In this document: positions 9,719-18,432 of the stretch, piece after piece
How positions within the stretch are numbered: the first letter of the stretch is position 1
Layout: every line of letters starts with the position of its first letter
Assembly: GCA_964457585.1 (NCBI GenBank)
Contig: CAYWFU010000001.1
Coordinates: 70,772-134,771, forward strand
Source: CAYWFU01 sp964457585
GTDB taxonomy: Bacteria > JACRDZ01
Length of the DNA: 64,000 bases
Direction of reading: 5' to 3'
The notes under the pieces: generated by a model
Database searches by the model: none
What the model was told of the DNA's origin: nothing
What the model saw: only the letters and a program-made list of their open reading frames with translations
Made by a program: the position numbers and the translations under genes

Positions 9719-10477
9719 TTAAAGCCGAACAGGTATATCTTTTTCTTTTAAATATCTTTTAACATCACAAATTTTATATTCATCATAATGAAAAATAGAA
9801 GCGGCAAGTACTGCATCCGCTCCGCCTTCGGATAAAACCTCATAAAGGTGTAAAGGTGTCCCTGCTCCACCTGAAGCTATTACCGGAACATTTACATTTT
9901 GCGATATTGCTAAAGTAAGTTTCACATCATATCCTGCTTTAGTCCCATCTCTATCCATACTTGTAAGCAATATTTCACCTGCTCCAAGCTGTACAGCTTT
10001 TTTTGCCCATTCAACAGCATCCAATCCTGTTGGAGTTCTACCCCCATGAGTATACACTTCCCATTTATTTTCAGCAACATTTCTTGCATCAATAGCAACA
10101 ACAATACACTGACTGCCAAACTTTTCAGCACCTTTACTAATTATATCAGAATTATTTACTGCGGCAGTATTAATAGAAACTTTGTCCGCTCCAGCGAGCA
10201 GGAGATTTTTAATGTCATCTGTCGTACGGATTCCCCCGCCGACAGTAAGCGGCATAAAAATCTGTTCGGCTGTTCTTTCAACCACATCAATAATTGTTTT
10301 ACGTTTTTCATGAGAAGCAGTGATATCAAGAAATACAAGCTCATCTGCATTCTCTCTATCATATCTGATTGCGTTTTCAACAGGATCTCCAGCATCGCGC
10401 AGATCTACAAAATTTATTCCTTTAACAACCCTGCCCTCTTTTACATCGAGGCATGGGATAATGCGTTTTGTAAGCAT
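9719..10477 (-). CDS. hisF: Imidazole glycerol phosphate synthase cyclase subunit HisF
   Basis: HisF is a (beta/alpha)8 barrel that uses ammonia from HisH to close the imidazole ring, giving IGP and AICAR. The canonical start [12 protein letters not shown], with the catalytic Asp in CLDV, lies at 10477; the frame is open a further nine codons upstream but these do not belong to the family. Also visible are TVGGGIRT, the second catalytic Asp in [15 protein letters not shown], and IASGGAG phosphate binding. It lies alone on the minus strand, away from its partner hisH at 13135, so the subunits are not co-transcribed here. Confidence 0.96.
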   Translation of the reverse strand: MLTKRIIPCLDVKEGRVVKGINFVDLRDAGDPVENAIRYDRENADELVFLDITASHEKRKTIIDVVERTAEQIFMPLTVGGGIRTTDDIKNLLLAGADKVSINTAAVNNSDIISKGAEKFGSQCIVVAIDARNVAENKWEVYTHGGRTPTGLDAVEWAKKAVQLGAGEILLTSMDRDGTKAGYDVKLTLAISQNVNVPVIASGGAGTPLHLYEVLSEGGADAVLAASIFHYDEYKICDVKRYLKEKDIPVRL

Positions 10478-10541
10478 AGATTTAATCTTTCTATAATTTA
10501 ACAAATTCCTTTATTAATGCATTTAATTCCTGCACTTTAAA

Positions 10542-11462
10542 TTAGTGATATTTTTTATCTATTTTTTTTAAATTTTCAGGAGAAATATTAATCCCAAAAT
10601 TTTTAGCAGTCCTTAAATTTAAGATTATATAATTTTTTTCAGGATAATTAATTTTAATATTTTCATTTAAAATAGTAGATGGATTTTCTATTAAATTAGC
10701 AATCTGCTTCCCGATAAAATCCATATCCGGTTCAACAGCAATTAAAACCCCGTCTTTTACATCTTCCTCTGTTATTCCTATTACTGGAATGCGTTGTTCT
10801 TTTGTAAATATTAAAATGAATTTTATTGAATCTTTAGTGATAATTAAATCATCAGGAAAGTATAAAAGAATATCTATTTTATTATTTATATCTCTTAGTA
10901 TTTCCGGCACTTCTGTTTCAGAATTAATTTTCAGGGGTACAATATTCAAACTTAATTCTTTACTTATTTTAACTGCTTCCTCAAAATATCTGCTGCTTGA
11001 TTTAGGATTATAGGCAATCCCTATTTTAACAAATTCAGGGAAAAAAAGCTTAACTGTTTCTAACCTATTCTTTATTGGGACATTATTTATTATACCTGTT
11101 ATATTAGGGTATTTGATTATTTTTTTGTATTCAATTTCTGAAATATTACAAGATACAATTGGTATAATCTGCAGCATTTTATTTGCCGTAAAAGTCGCTT
11201 CTGGTCCAACAGTAATTATTTTATGTTTGTTTTTTCTTAAATCAAGTTTTGAAATTATTTTTTTACACTTATCTTCCTTCCCTTCCAGATTAAAAATTTC
11301 ATAATCCCCTTCATAAGTACTGCTAAAGCTGTTAATTATTTTTGAACAAGCAGAGTTATCTCTGCTTTTAAATATATATGTCTTATAAGTTTTATTTTCA
11401 GCATATAAACAATTGAATACGAAAATAAAAAAAACAATTAAAACCCATTTTTTTTTAAACAT
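10542..11462 (-). CDS. ABC transporter substrate-binding protein (ABC_sub_bind type)
   Basis: The 306-residue product has a clear N-terminal signal peptide (KKKWVLIVFFIFVFNCLYAE) and a two-lobe periplasmic binding fold of the ABC_sub_bind/TrpX type: IITVGPEATFTANKM, NITGIINNVP, FPEFVKIGIAYNPKSSSRYF and the late VLIAVEPDMDFIGKQIANLI. Such proteins feed small ligands to ABC importers or act as sensors. No permease or ATPase gene is adjacent, so transport cannot be assumed. A Cys just before the cleavage region (NCLYAE) might make it a lipoprotein, but the lipobox is weak. It is followed by the long palindrome at 11562. Confidence 0.75.
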   Translation of the reverse strand: MFKKKWVLIVFFIFVFNCLYAENKTYKTYIFKSRDNSACSKIINSFSSTYEGDYEIFNLEGKEDKCKKIISKLDLRKNKHKIITVGPEATFTANKMLQIIPIVSCNISEIEYKKIIKYPNITGIINNVPIKNRLETVKLFFPEFVKIGIAYNPKSSSRYFEEAVKISKELSLNIVPLKINSETEVPEILRDINNKIDILLYFPDDLIITKDSIKFILIFTKEQRIPVIGITEEDVKDGVLIAVEPDMDFIGKQIANLIENPSTILNENIKINYPEKNYIILNLRTAKNFGINISPENLKKIDKKYH

Positions 11463-11561
11463 TATTTTTAAAGTGCCTGATTAATATATGAATAGAAGTT
11501 GATATATTTTTTATTGATTTTCACATGTTCATTAAAATTTGTCAAGAAAAGCATTTTCCCC

Positions 11562-11730
11562 AAATTCCGATTTAGGAATTTGAGTAAATCGCCAAGTCGC
11601 CCGAAAGACAAGACCGCAGGCGATTTTACGACGCAACCGTACTTCATCTGTACGGTGAGGAGTAAAATCGCCGAGAACGCAGTATTTCGGGATGAATTGG
11701 CGATTTCAAATCCCACTATCGCGGGAATTT
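11562..11730. repeat. 169-base nested palindrome
   Basis: A set of nested inverted repeats in 388 bases with no gene. The outer arms start AAATTCC (11562) and end GGAATTT (11730). Inside lie AAATCGCCAA (11586) with TTGGCGATTT (11697), CCCGAAA (11600) with TTTCGGG (11685), GGCGATTTTA (11619) with TAAAATCGCC (11663), and ACCGTA (11636) with TACGGT (11651). It is less AT-rich than its surroundings. It could fold into a long hairpin, and might be a mobile palindromic element or a strong terminator region. Confidence 0.8.
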
Positions 11731-11850
11731 GAGTTTTCTATATTTTTTTAGTTATTGATACTTTCTGTTTGACAGGGTTACTTTAAATAAGGTAAACTTG
11801 TTTGATGAATTTCAGATTCCACTAAATATACTTAGTTTGGATATAAATTC

Positions 11851-11938
11851 GCCGAAGTGGTGGAACTGGCAGACACGCTAGATTCAGGGTCTAGTGAGAT
11901 TTGTTCTCATGGGGGTTCAAGTCCCCCCTTCGGCACCA
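11851..11938 (+). tRNA. tRNA-Leu (CAG)
   Basis: The acceptor stem GCCGAAG pairs with CTTCGGC, followed by A and an encoded CCA. The anticodon arm is CTAGA-TTCAGGG-TCTAG, giving anticodon CAG. A long variable arm (TGAGATTTGTTCTCA) is as expected for a class II leucine tRNA, and the T-arm contains GGTTCAAGTCC. It lies just upstream of efp. Confidence 0.96.
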
Positions 11939-11939
11939 A

Positions 11940-11957
11940 TAACATATTAATATGTTA
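11940..11957. repeat. 18-base perfect palindrome after tRNA-Leu
   Basis: TAACATATTAATATGTTA is its own reverse complement and begins two bases after the tRNA CCA. It may help end the tRNA transcript or act as an operator for efp. It shares TAACAT/ATGTTA ends with the palindrome at 6850. Confidence 0.4.
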
Positions 11958-11983
11958 TAAATTGAAAGGAGATTTATTTTTAT

Positions 11984-12547
11984 ATGATTGATACAGCAGA
12001 TTTTCACAATGGGATGAAATTGGAATTAGATGGGGTGCTCTATGAAATTGTTTATTTTCAGCATGCACGTACTGCACAGCGAAGAGCATTTGTAAGGACA
12101 AAATTGAAAAATATAGCAACAGGAGCTGTTGTTGAAAAAACTTTTGCAGCCGGAGAAAAATTTCCTGATACAGATTTTATTGAACGCAATATGCAATTTT
12201 TGTATCAAGGCGGAGATGATTATACTTTTATGGATACAAAAAATTATGAACAGCTTACTCTTAAAAAAAATCAATTAGGTGATGCATGGAAATTTATTCA
12301 GGAAAATATTGAACTAGCTGTGCAATTCCATAAGGGAAGAACAATTGGTGTAAGACTGCCTATAACAGTTGTTTTTAAAGTTATTGAAACTGAACCTTCT
12401 TTCAGGGGTGATACTGTATCAGGCGGCGGTAAACCTGCTAAGATTGAAACAGGTGTCACAATATCTGTACCGGTTTTTGTGAATGTCGGCGATTTAATAA
12501 AAATTGATACCCGTACAGGTGAATATATTGAACGTGTAAAGGGCTAA
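11984..12547 (+). CDS. efp: Elongation factor P with an atypical tip loop
   Basis: EF-P enters the ribosomal E site and helps form peptide bonds at polyproline stretches. The 187-residue product has the three beta domains, with VRTKLKNIATGAVVEKTF early and the C-terminal signature FVNVGDLIKIDTRTGEYIERV. The loop that normally carries the modified residue (KPGKG in many bacteria, Lys32 in Bacillus numbering) reads ARTAQRRA, with Gln at 32 and Arg at 33. The Shine-Dalgarno AAGGAG is about 13 bases from the ATG, slightly long. It heads a run with hisB, hisH and hisA, separated from hisB by three bases, so it probably shares their transcript. Confidence 0.93.
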   Translation: MIDTADFHNGMKLELDGVLYEIVYFQHARTAQRRAFVRTKLKNIATGAVVEKTFAAGEKFPDTDFIERNMQFLYQGGDDYTFMDTKNYEQLTLKKNQLGDAWKFIQENIELAVQFHKGRTIGVRLPITVVFKVIETEPSFRGDTVSGGGKPAKIETGVTISVPVFVNVGDLIKIDTRTGEYIERVKG

Positions 12548-12550
12548 AAA

Positions 12551-13135
12551 ATGAGAAAAGCATCTCTTAAACGCAATACTAAAGAAACACAAATATCTCT
12601 TGAGCTTAATCTTGATGGTAAAGGCAAAGCCGTTATTGAAACCGGTGTGCCCTTCTTTGATCATATGTTAACTCTTTTTACCTATCATGGTTCTTTTGAT
12701 CTAAAAGTAAAAGCAAAAGGAGATCTTGCAATAGATTGTCATCACACAATTGAAGATATTGGAATATGTCTTGGAGATGCTTTATCCTGTTGTTTAAAAG
12801 ATAAAAAAAGTATTAAGAGATATGGATTTTCTATTTTACCTATGGATGAAACACTTATATTGGTAAGTTTGGATATAAGCGGCAGACCATTTCTGGGATA
12901 TAAATTCCCGCGTAGAAAAGGCAAAATCGGGAATTTCGATATAGAAATGATTGAAGAATTTTATCGTGCTCTGGTTAATAAAGCCGGCATTACCCTGCAT
13001 ATTCAAGTATTAGCCGGCAATAATCTGCACCATCTTGCAGAAGCATCCTTTAAAGCTTTTGCACGAGCATTAAAAGATGCAGTATCTATCAATCCTCAAA
13101 TCAAAGGAATCCCTTCTACAAAGGGAATATTGTAA
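12551..13135 (+). CDS. hisB: Imidazoleglycerol-phosphate dehydratase HisB
   Basis: The 194-residue, single-domain enzyme removes water from imidazoleglycerol phosphate in histidine synthesis. The duplicated metal-binding motifs are present: FFDHMLTLFTYHGSFDL, CHHTIEDIGICLGDA, and in the second half HLAEASFKAFARAL. There is no fused histidinol-phosphatase domain, unlike the enterobacterial enzyme. It begins three bases after efp and overlaps hisH by one base (TAATG), so the genes are translationally coupled. Confidence 0.97.
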   Translation: MRKASLKRNTKETQISLELNLDGKGKAVIETGVPFFDHMLTLFTYHGSFDLKVKAKGDLAIDCHHTIEDIGICLGDALSCCLKDKKSIKRYGFSILPMDETLILVSLDISGRPFLGYKFPRRKGKIGNFDIEMIEEFYRALVNKAGITLHIQVLAGNNLHHLAEASFKAFARALKDAVSINPQIKGIPSTKGIL

Positions 13136-13758
13136 TGATCACGATAATTGATTACGGAGTAGGAAATCTCCGAAGTGTCCAAAAAGCTTTTGAAAAATTT
13201 GGGATTACCGCTGTTATAACTGATAATAAAGATGTTATTAATAATAGCAATGCTATTGTCCTGCCGGGTGTCGGAGCGTTTGCTCAATCAATGGAAGCAT
13301 TACTCAGAAAAAAATTGGATTCAGTTATACTTGAAAATATTCAAAAAAATAAACCTTTCCTGGGTATTTGTCTTGGAATGCAGCTGCTTTTTTCTGAGAG
13401 TGAAGAATTCGGACTGACTAAAGGTCTTAATGTTTTTCCCGGAAAAGTCAAAAAATTTACCGGTGATTTAAAAATACCTCATATGGGCTGGAATAAGATA
13501 GAATTTAATAAAAACTGCCCTCTGCTTAAGGATGTTAACCCCGGAACATATATGTATTTTGTTCATTCTTTTTATGTTATTCCAGATAATAATAATGATA
13601 TTGCAGCAACTTCAGATTATGGAAATAAATTTACAGCTATGGTATGGAATAAGAATATTTTCGCATGCCAGTTTCATCCTGAAAAAAGTCAGGAAGAAGG
13701 ATTAAAAATAATTAAGGCTTTTGGCAAACTTGCTAATGAATCAGGAAAAATAATATGA
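13135..13758 (+). CDS. hisH: Imidazole glycerol phosphate synthase amidotransferase HisH
   Basis: A 207-residue class I glutamine amidotransferase that supplies ammonia to HisF. The start is typical (ITIIDYGVGNLRSV), the nucleophile Cys79 lies in FLGICLGMQLLF, and the His-Glu of the triad in ACQFHPEKSQ. It overlaps hisB by one base and hisA by four (ATGA). Its partner hisF lies 2.7 kb away on the other strand. Confidence 0.97.
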   Translation: MITIIDYGVGNLRSVQKAFEKFGITAVITDNKDVINNSNAIVLPGVGAFAQSMEALLRKKLDSVILENIQKNKPFLGICLGMQLLFSESEEFGLTKGLNVFPGKVKKFTGDLKIPHMGWNKIEFNKNCPLLKDVNPGTYMYFVHSFYVIPDNNNDIAATSDYGNKFTAMVWNKNIFACQFHPEKSQEEGLKIIKAFGKLANESGKII

Positions 13759-14483
13759 TCGAAATTCTACCGGCAATAGATATTCGCGGCGGTAATTGTG
13801 TCCGTCTTGATCAGGGAAGACTTGAAAGAGAGACCATATTCAGTCATGAACCTGTATCAATGGCAAGAATATGGGAAAAAAAAGGCGCAACTCGTCTGCA
13901 TATAGTTGATCTGGACGGAGCATTTCAGGGTATTCCGAAAAATCTTGATATTGTTATAAAGATTGCTCAAACTGTTAAAATTCCAATACAACTTGGAGGA
14001 GGAATACGGTCACTTGAAGCTATAGATAAAATTCTAGCAAAAGGTATTGATCGCGTAGTTCTGGGCACTATCGCTTTTGAAAATATACAGCTTGTTAAAA
14101 TGGCTGTATTAAAATATAATAAAAAGATCGCAGTTGGCGTTGATGCATCAAATGGGAAAATTGCAATCAAAGGCTGGAAAGAAGTGACATCACAGGATGC
14201 TTTTATATTTGCGAAAGAACTGGAAAATATTGGCTTGTCAACAATTATTTACACTGATATTTCTAAAGATGGAATGATGGAAGGGCCTAATATTAAATCT
14301 ATTCGTAAAATCGCTAAATCAACAAAAATGTCCGTGATTGCTTCCGGGGGAATTTCAACTCTGGAGGATTTAAAAAATATTAAAAAACTGGAAAAAAATG
14401 GAGTAACAGGAGTAATAATTGGGAAAGCATTGTATACTGGCGCTTTTGAACTTGAGGAAGCGCTAAAAATTGTAAAAGAATAA
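13755..14483 (+). CDS. hisA: ProFAR isomerase HisA
   Basis: The 242-residue (beta/alpha)8 barrel performs the Amadori rearrangement from ProFAR to PRFAR, the HisF substrate. The N-terminus EILPAIDIRGGNCVRLDQG with the catalytic Asp, the phosphate-binding LGGGIRSLE and IASGGISTLEDL, and YTDISKDGMMEGPN are all present. It overlaps hisH by four bases and ends the efp-hisBHA run; the next gene is convergent and starts nine bases later. Confidence 0.97.
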   Translation: MIEILPAIDIRGGNCVRLDQGRLERETIFSHEPVSMARIWEKKGATRLHIVDLDGAFQGIPKNLDIVIKIAQTVKIPIQLGGGIRSLEAIDKILAKGIDRVVLGTIAFENIQLVKMAVLKYNKKIAVGVDASNGKIAIKGWKEVTSQDAFIFAKELENIGLSTIIYTDISKDGMMEGPNIKSIRKIAKSTKMSVIASGGISTLEDLKNIKKLEKNGVTGVIIGKALYTGAFELEEALKIVKE

Positions 14484-14491
14484 GTTAAAAT

Positions 14492-15910
14492 TTATTTATC
14501 ATAAACAAATTTTTCCGATTCAATCTTATCTGCAGTATTGCCTGCAATATCAATTATATTTAATATTCTTATTATTATATTGTCACCTTTTTCCACTTTA
14601 CTGATAAAATCTTTATCCGGTTGCACTTCTATATCTCTATCATCATTTACCAGTCTGCCAAATCCTGAAAGCGTAATCTTACTGCCATTCAGTTTTATTA
14701 AATCTACTTCAAAAGTTGTTTTATTTGATATTAGTTTAACTTTTTCACTCATTTCTGTCATGATTATTTGTCCGCCAGCAGGCCATATATAAGCTCTTTT
14801 AATAAGAGGTAATTCTGTATCATAATTAACAATTACAGAACATTTTCCATTATTAACAGAAGAAAAATAATCTATAACACAATATTCAATCTGATTATCT
14901 CCCTGTATTAAAAAATCTTTTAAATCTGCATTCCATTCACCATTTTCATTTAATGCTGGATTAATACTTTTCCCTGTAGTGGCATTTTTTATTTCCATAT
15001 TTTTCAACCAGTTGCTTCCTTCTAAATTATTTGTATTCTCATATGTTTCATTAATATTTGTTTTAAGTGTACCTACTGTATAAGTTCCCTGTATCTGCAT
15101 TTGACGCGGTAGTATTTCCGAATTGAAATAAAGAATATCAGAATTTGCTTTAATGCTTATTTCTGGAGCAAAGAAAAGTGAGACTTTAGCAGCAGATATA
15201 TTTGCAGCTTTATCTTTAGCAATTAAGACACCTTCAAATAGAGTTCTATCAGGAAACGCTTCTGATGAAATTATGCAACTATATTCTCCCTCATTAATTG
15301 CACTGCTCTGCAACAATAATTCATCCTGTTTACCTTTTTTATAATTTTGGAATTGAAATATAACACTTTCTATTTTAGTATCATCAAAAATTTGCGCTTC
15401 AAGTTTTATATTGCTTAATCCTTCGGGTTTCATCTCTATTTTTCGTATGTCAGGCAAATTATTATCTACATAAAAATTATGGGAATTATTTTCTAAAGTA
15501 TTATCTTTAGTATCCAACACGAAAATTTTTACATTATAACTGCCGCTTATAACCAGTTTTCTGTTTTTATCAAGACCATCCCATTCTATTGAAAAAATAT
15601 CCGAATAAAATTTGCTGTCTTTTTGTTTTAATTTAACACCATTAAAACGCCAGGTTAAATCCGTAGATTCAATACTTACCATAATATCTATTGTTTCCAT
15701 TTCTAAATGAGCCACTGATAAAAAAAGTTTGGCTTTACTTATTTTAGCTCCTGAAATATTAGAAAAAATAAAATTGCTTGAAGAATCGAATATTATTTCC
15801 ATTTTATCTGGAATGTCCAATTTATCCTTGCAGTAAACTGCAGTGCTGAATTGGCACAATATTAAAAATAAAAAAAATAAAGCACATACAAAAAATTTTA
15901 TTAATTTCAT
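14492..15910 (-). CDS. Secreted Ig-like/FlgD-like repeat protein, unknown role
   Basis: A 472-residue protein with a strong signal peptide (LIKFFVCALFFLFLILCQ) and beta-rich Ig-like segments. One segment, EWDGLDKNRKLVISGSYNVKI, is a typical FlgD-type Ig pattern (WDG.D..G....G.Y). Near the end, DIEVQPDKDFISKVEKGDNI and DIAGNTAD suggest a further Ig-like domain. It is probably exported to the surface or periplasm; no enzyme motif is visible. The DNA coding the signal-peptide cleavage region (around 15830-15858) resembles one arm of the palindrome at 38473-38516. It is convergent with hisA. Confidence 0.6.
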   Translation of the reverse strand: MKLIKFFVCALFFLFLILCQFSTAVYCKDKLDIPDKMEIIFDSSSNFIFSNISGAKISKAKLFLSVAHLEMETIDIMVSIESTDLTWRFNGVKLKQKDSKFYSDIFSIEWDGLDKNRKLVISGSYNVKIFVLDTKDNTLENNSHNFYVDNNLPDIRKIEMKPEGLSNIKLEAQIFDDTKIESVIFQFQNYKKGKQDELLLQSSAINEGEYSCIISSEAFPDRTLFEGVLIAKDKAANISAAKVSLFFAPEISIKANSDILYFNSEILPRQMQIQGTYTVGTLKTNINETYENTNNLEGSNWLKNMEIKNATTGKSINPALNENGEWNADLKDFLIQGDNQIEYCVIDYFSSVNNGKCSVIVNYDTELPLIKRAYIWPAGGQIIMTEMSEKVKLISNKTTFEVDLIKLNGSKITLSGFGRLVNDDRDIEVQPDKDFISKVEKGDNIIIRILNIIDIAGNTADKIESEKFVYDK

Positions 15911-16122
15911 TTTTTATCTCCCATATATTATACGCATTTATTTTCCTAATACGCACGAATTCAGTGGAAATGGACGCTCCAGCAGCTATTTTCCTCTGCG
16001 ATGATTAGTTGATTTTTAATTGTTTTAAATTTTTTTTATCAAATAATTTAACTTTTTAAGAATGTTATATTTCTTTTTATATTTCTCTTTTGTTTACGTT
16101 GCATGCCGTTGTTATGTGGCTT

Positions 16123-16560
16123 TTAAAAATATCCTCTTGTTAAAACATCTTCTTCGCCAATTTCTTCATTTCTTAAAAGTCTGGGAATATGATTTATAAA
16201 TCTCAACAAAACATTTTCGGAAAAAGGATTTTGATTTAAAAACCTTAAATAATTCTCTCTGTCTGATTGTCTCCCAGCATAACTTGCATATCTATTTCGA
16301 ACATTCGAGTTTAAGCGTTTTGCCTTTCGAAGAATGAGAACTTCGTCAATATCGGTACCGGCAGTCCCAATCGGAGTCATATCTAACCATTCACAAATCA
16401 GGAAATATTTAGCTCCTGCAACGGCTGTTTTTACATCATGAGCAGTAGCACACGCTTCTTGAAACATTGTTTTATCTAAATTTGTTTTACATTCTGCGGC
16501 AACATAGGCTAAATAAGTTTCTTGGGTGCAAGCAGATGAAAAACTGTTGATATCTCCTTT
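16123..16560 (-). pseudogene. Bpu10I-like restriction endonuclease, 5'-truncated remnant
   Basis: The frame is open from 16560, but its first ATG is at 16467; the family's N-terminal half is missing. What remains carries the ExK-type catalytic stretch AAECKTNLDKTMFQEA, then YFLICEWLDMTP and a long helical tail (EVLILRKAKRLNSNVRNRYA). These are strong matches to my recollection of the Bpu10I restriction endonuclease family. The open part overlaps the end of the methyltransferase gene by about 50 bases and has no plausible start that would include the catalytic Glu and Lys. I therefore call it a decayed partner of the upstream methyltransferase, probably left by a deletion. Confidence 0.7.
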
Positions 16561-17795
16561 TTAGTAAAATCTTTAGAATTTATTTCCTTATGAATAATAT
16601 CGAAAAAACTTGATGGATTAACCTTTTCAACAAATTCAATTGCTAAATGTAAATCTTCTTTTGATTCATCAGGGGCATAAGAAAAAGAATTTTTTAGAAC
16701 CTCAGTGGCAATATCTCTCGCAAATTTTAAATTAATATCTTTAAAAAAGCAGGGATACACCATTTGAATAATATCTTCATATATATTTTGGCCAAATTTA
16801 TTAATGAAAACTCGCTCTTGTATATTTTTAATCTTGAAAAAATTTCCTTTTTCGGCTAATAATGAAACAATTTGCCCATTAAAAAAGCGAGTTTTTCTAA
16901 CGTTAGATTCGCGGCCGACTATGAAAATAACCTTTGCATCCTTTTTACAGACTCTGGCAATTTCATTTAAGGTTTGAGAAATATCTAAGCAATATTGGAT
17001 CACAGTTAAAAATCTATTTTGTCGAAATTTTCTATTAGAGCCAACTTCAGAACAAGAAACATTTAACAAATCCCACCCTAGAAATTCAACCGATTCACGA
17101 AACTGTTGGTGATAATTAAAAACATTAATATAAGGAGGGGAAGTTAAAACAAAATCAAAATAATTGGAGTCGAAAGGCATCCTTCGTGCATCCCCAATCT
17201 CCGCACATATTGGACTTTCTGAAAACGGTAAAAGCTGAGAAATTTTTTTTAGATTTGAAAATGATTTAAAAATCTTGGAAGCAGATAAATCATTTTTAAA
17301 AAAGTCTAAAAGAACGATTAGGGCTTCAAAGATTATCCTTTCGTATTGAGAAAGGTTACTATTTTTAATTTTGTCTAGAGCTTCTTTTATTTTTGAATTT
17401 GGGGTTATACTTGTTGAAATAGAGAGAATTTCTTCTTGGGGAATTGTTTCAAATATTGTTTTTTGAAGCTTTTGAAAAAATTGAAATCTTTCATCGTAAT
17501 TAAGGTTAATTAATTGGTAAAATTTAGAAAAAATGGCTGCACTTGGATTTATTTCAACACCTCTGGCTTCAAGATTTAGTCTACCAGATTCGAAAAGGAC
17601 AGTCCCGCTACCCAAAAAAGGGTCTAATACCTTTGAATTAGGAGAGCAATAAGCTAAAAGAATTGATTCAATAAATTGTGGGGAAAACTGCCCCCGCCAG
17701 GGAAAAAAATTACTTCTAGTCTTATTTGAAATGTTTAATAAATCTTGAGAAATGGGCTTATCAAAGCTCAAATGCTGGAACTTCAATTTATTCAT
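16509..17795 (-). CDS. DNA methyltransferase (amino-methylating, TSPPY type)
   Basis: The 428-residue protein has S-adenosylmethionine motif I VLDPFLGSGTVLFES and catalytic motif IV FVLTSPPYINVFN, a layout of amino-methyltransferases (N4-cytosine or N6-adenine). The start overlaps the stop of the glycosylase gene by four bases (ATGA), suggesting translational coupling. Downstream lies only a restriction-enzyme remnant, so this is now effectively an orphan methyltransferase. It seems intact across all visible motifs. The target sequence cannot be read from the protein. Its position inside a housekeeping run (yicC-gmk-rpoZ-coaBC) suggests insertion by transfer. Confidence 0.85.
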   Translation of the reverse strand: MNKLKFQHLSFDKPISQDLLNISNKTRSNFFPWRGQFSPQFIESILLAYCSPNSKVLDPFLGSGTVLFESGRLNLEARGVEINPSAAIFSKFYQLINLNYDERFQFFQKLQKTIFETIPQEEILSISTSITPNSKIKEALDKIKNSNLSQYERIIFEALIVLLDFFKNDLSASKIFKSFSNLKKISQLLPFSESPICAEIGDARRMPFDSNYFDFVLTSPPYINVFNYHQQFRESVEFLGWDLLNVSCSEVGSNRKFRQNRFLTVIQYCLDISQTLNEIARVCKKDAKVIFIVGRESNVRKTRFFNGQIVSLLAEKGNFFKIKNIQERVFINKFGQNIYEDIIQMVYPCFFKDINLKFARDIATEVLKNSFSYAPDESKEDLHLAIEFVEKVNPSSFFDIIHKEINSKDFTKKEISTVFHLLAPKKLI

Positions 17796-18427
17796 TTTAA
17801 TTTTTTATCTCCCGTCAACCCTGCTATTTTCATCACTTTCTTAATATCCTCCCAAACTAATTTTTTGTTTTCAGGATTATTTATACAATCCTGCGGATGT
17901 AAGGTCGGAATTAATTTTATATTACGATAATCGCATATCTTGCCGCGTATTTCAAATATATCTTTATTCGTATTTAAAAGAATATTAGCTGCCATATTCC
18001 CAAATGTACAGATAAATTTCGGTTTTGTAATTTCCAATAAATAATGCAGATATATTCCACAACTATTTTTTTCTATTTTATAATTATCAGATGAGTTTTT
18101 GCATTTAAAAATATCAGTTATATAAATTTCTTTTTTTGTAATTCCCATTGCTTCAATAATCTTATCCAGAAGTTGAGATGTTGATATTTCACAAAAAGGG
18201 TTAATCAGCGCTTCTCCCGCAAAAATAATATCTGCATTTATATTCCCCTCACCTAACACAACCTGTATTTTATTATTACTTGAAGGACATTTTTGGCAAT
18301 TATTAATTTCAGCACATAATTCTTCAATTGTTTCCGGGTGTTTATAAAATACACTTATGCCCATTTCATTTAAAATCTCAATTTTTTGTGAAATATTATC
18401 TAATAATATATTTAAATTTGTATCCAT
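17792..18427 (-). CDS. Uracil-DNA glycosylase family 4/5-like, divergent active site
   Basis: The 211-residue product follows the family 4 pattern: a CxxC-like pair (NCQKCP), the iron-sulphur partner cysteines around DIFKCKNSS and KNSCGIYL, KPKFICTFGNMAANIL, and the late HP motif TLHPQDC. Family 4 enzymes excise uracil from DNA and bind a 4Fe-4S cluster. The first active-site motif, usually GEAPGxxEDxxGxPF, is shortened here to GEALINPF, so catalytic activity is doubtful. It lies five bases after coaBC and overlaps the methyltransferase by four bases. Family membership is likely; uracil excision is not assured. Confidence 0.75.
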   Translation of the reverse strand: MDTNLNILLDNISQKIEILNEMGISVFYKHPETIEELCAEINNCQKCPSSNNKIQVVLGEGNINADIIFAGEALINPFCEISTSQLLDKIIEAMGITKKEIYITDIFKCKNSSDNYKIEKNSCGIYLHYLLEITKPKFICTFGNMAANILLNTNKDIFEIRGKICDYRNIKLIPTLHPQDCINNPENKKLVWEDIKKVMKIAGLTGDKKLK

Positions 18428-18432
18428 TTTTA

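Noticed and set aside
11468..11732. Opposed ORFs of about 80 residues over the palindrome at 11562
   Set aside because: They are translations of inverted-repeat DNA, without ribosome sites or family resemblance.
16085..16130. A sequence after the Bpu10I-like remnant (minus strand, CATAACAACGGCATGCAAC) that resembles half of an integron attC site
   Set aside because: No matching right half with the inverse repeat can be found downstream, and the core bases do not fit the attC boxes. No integrase is present.
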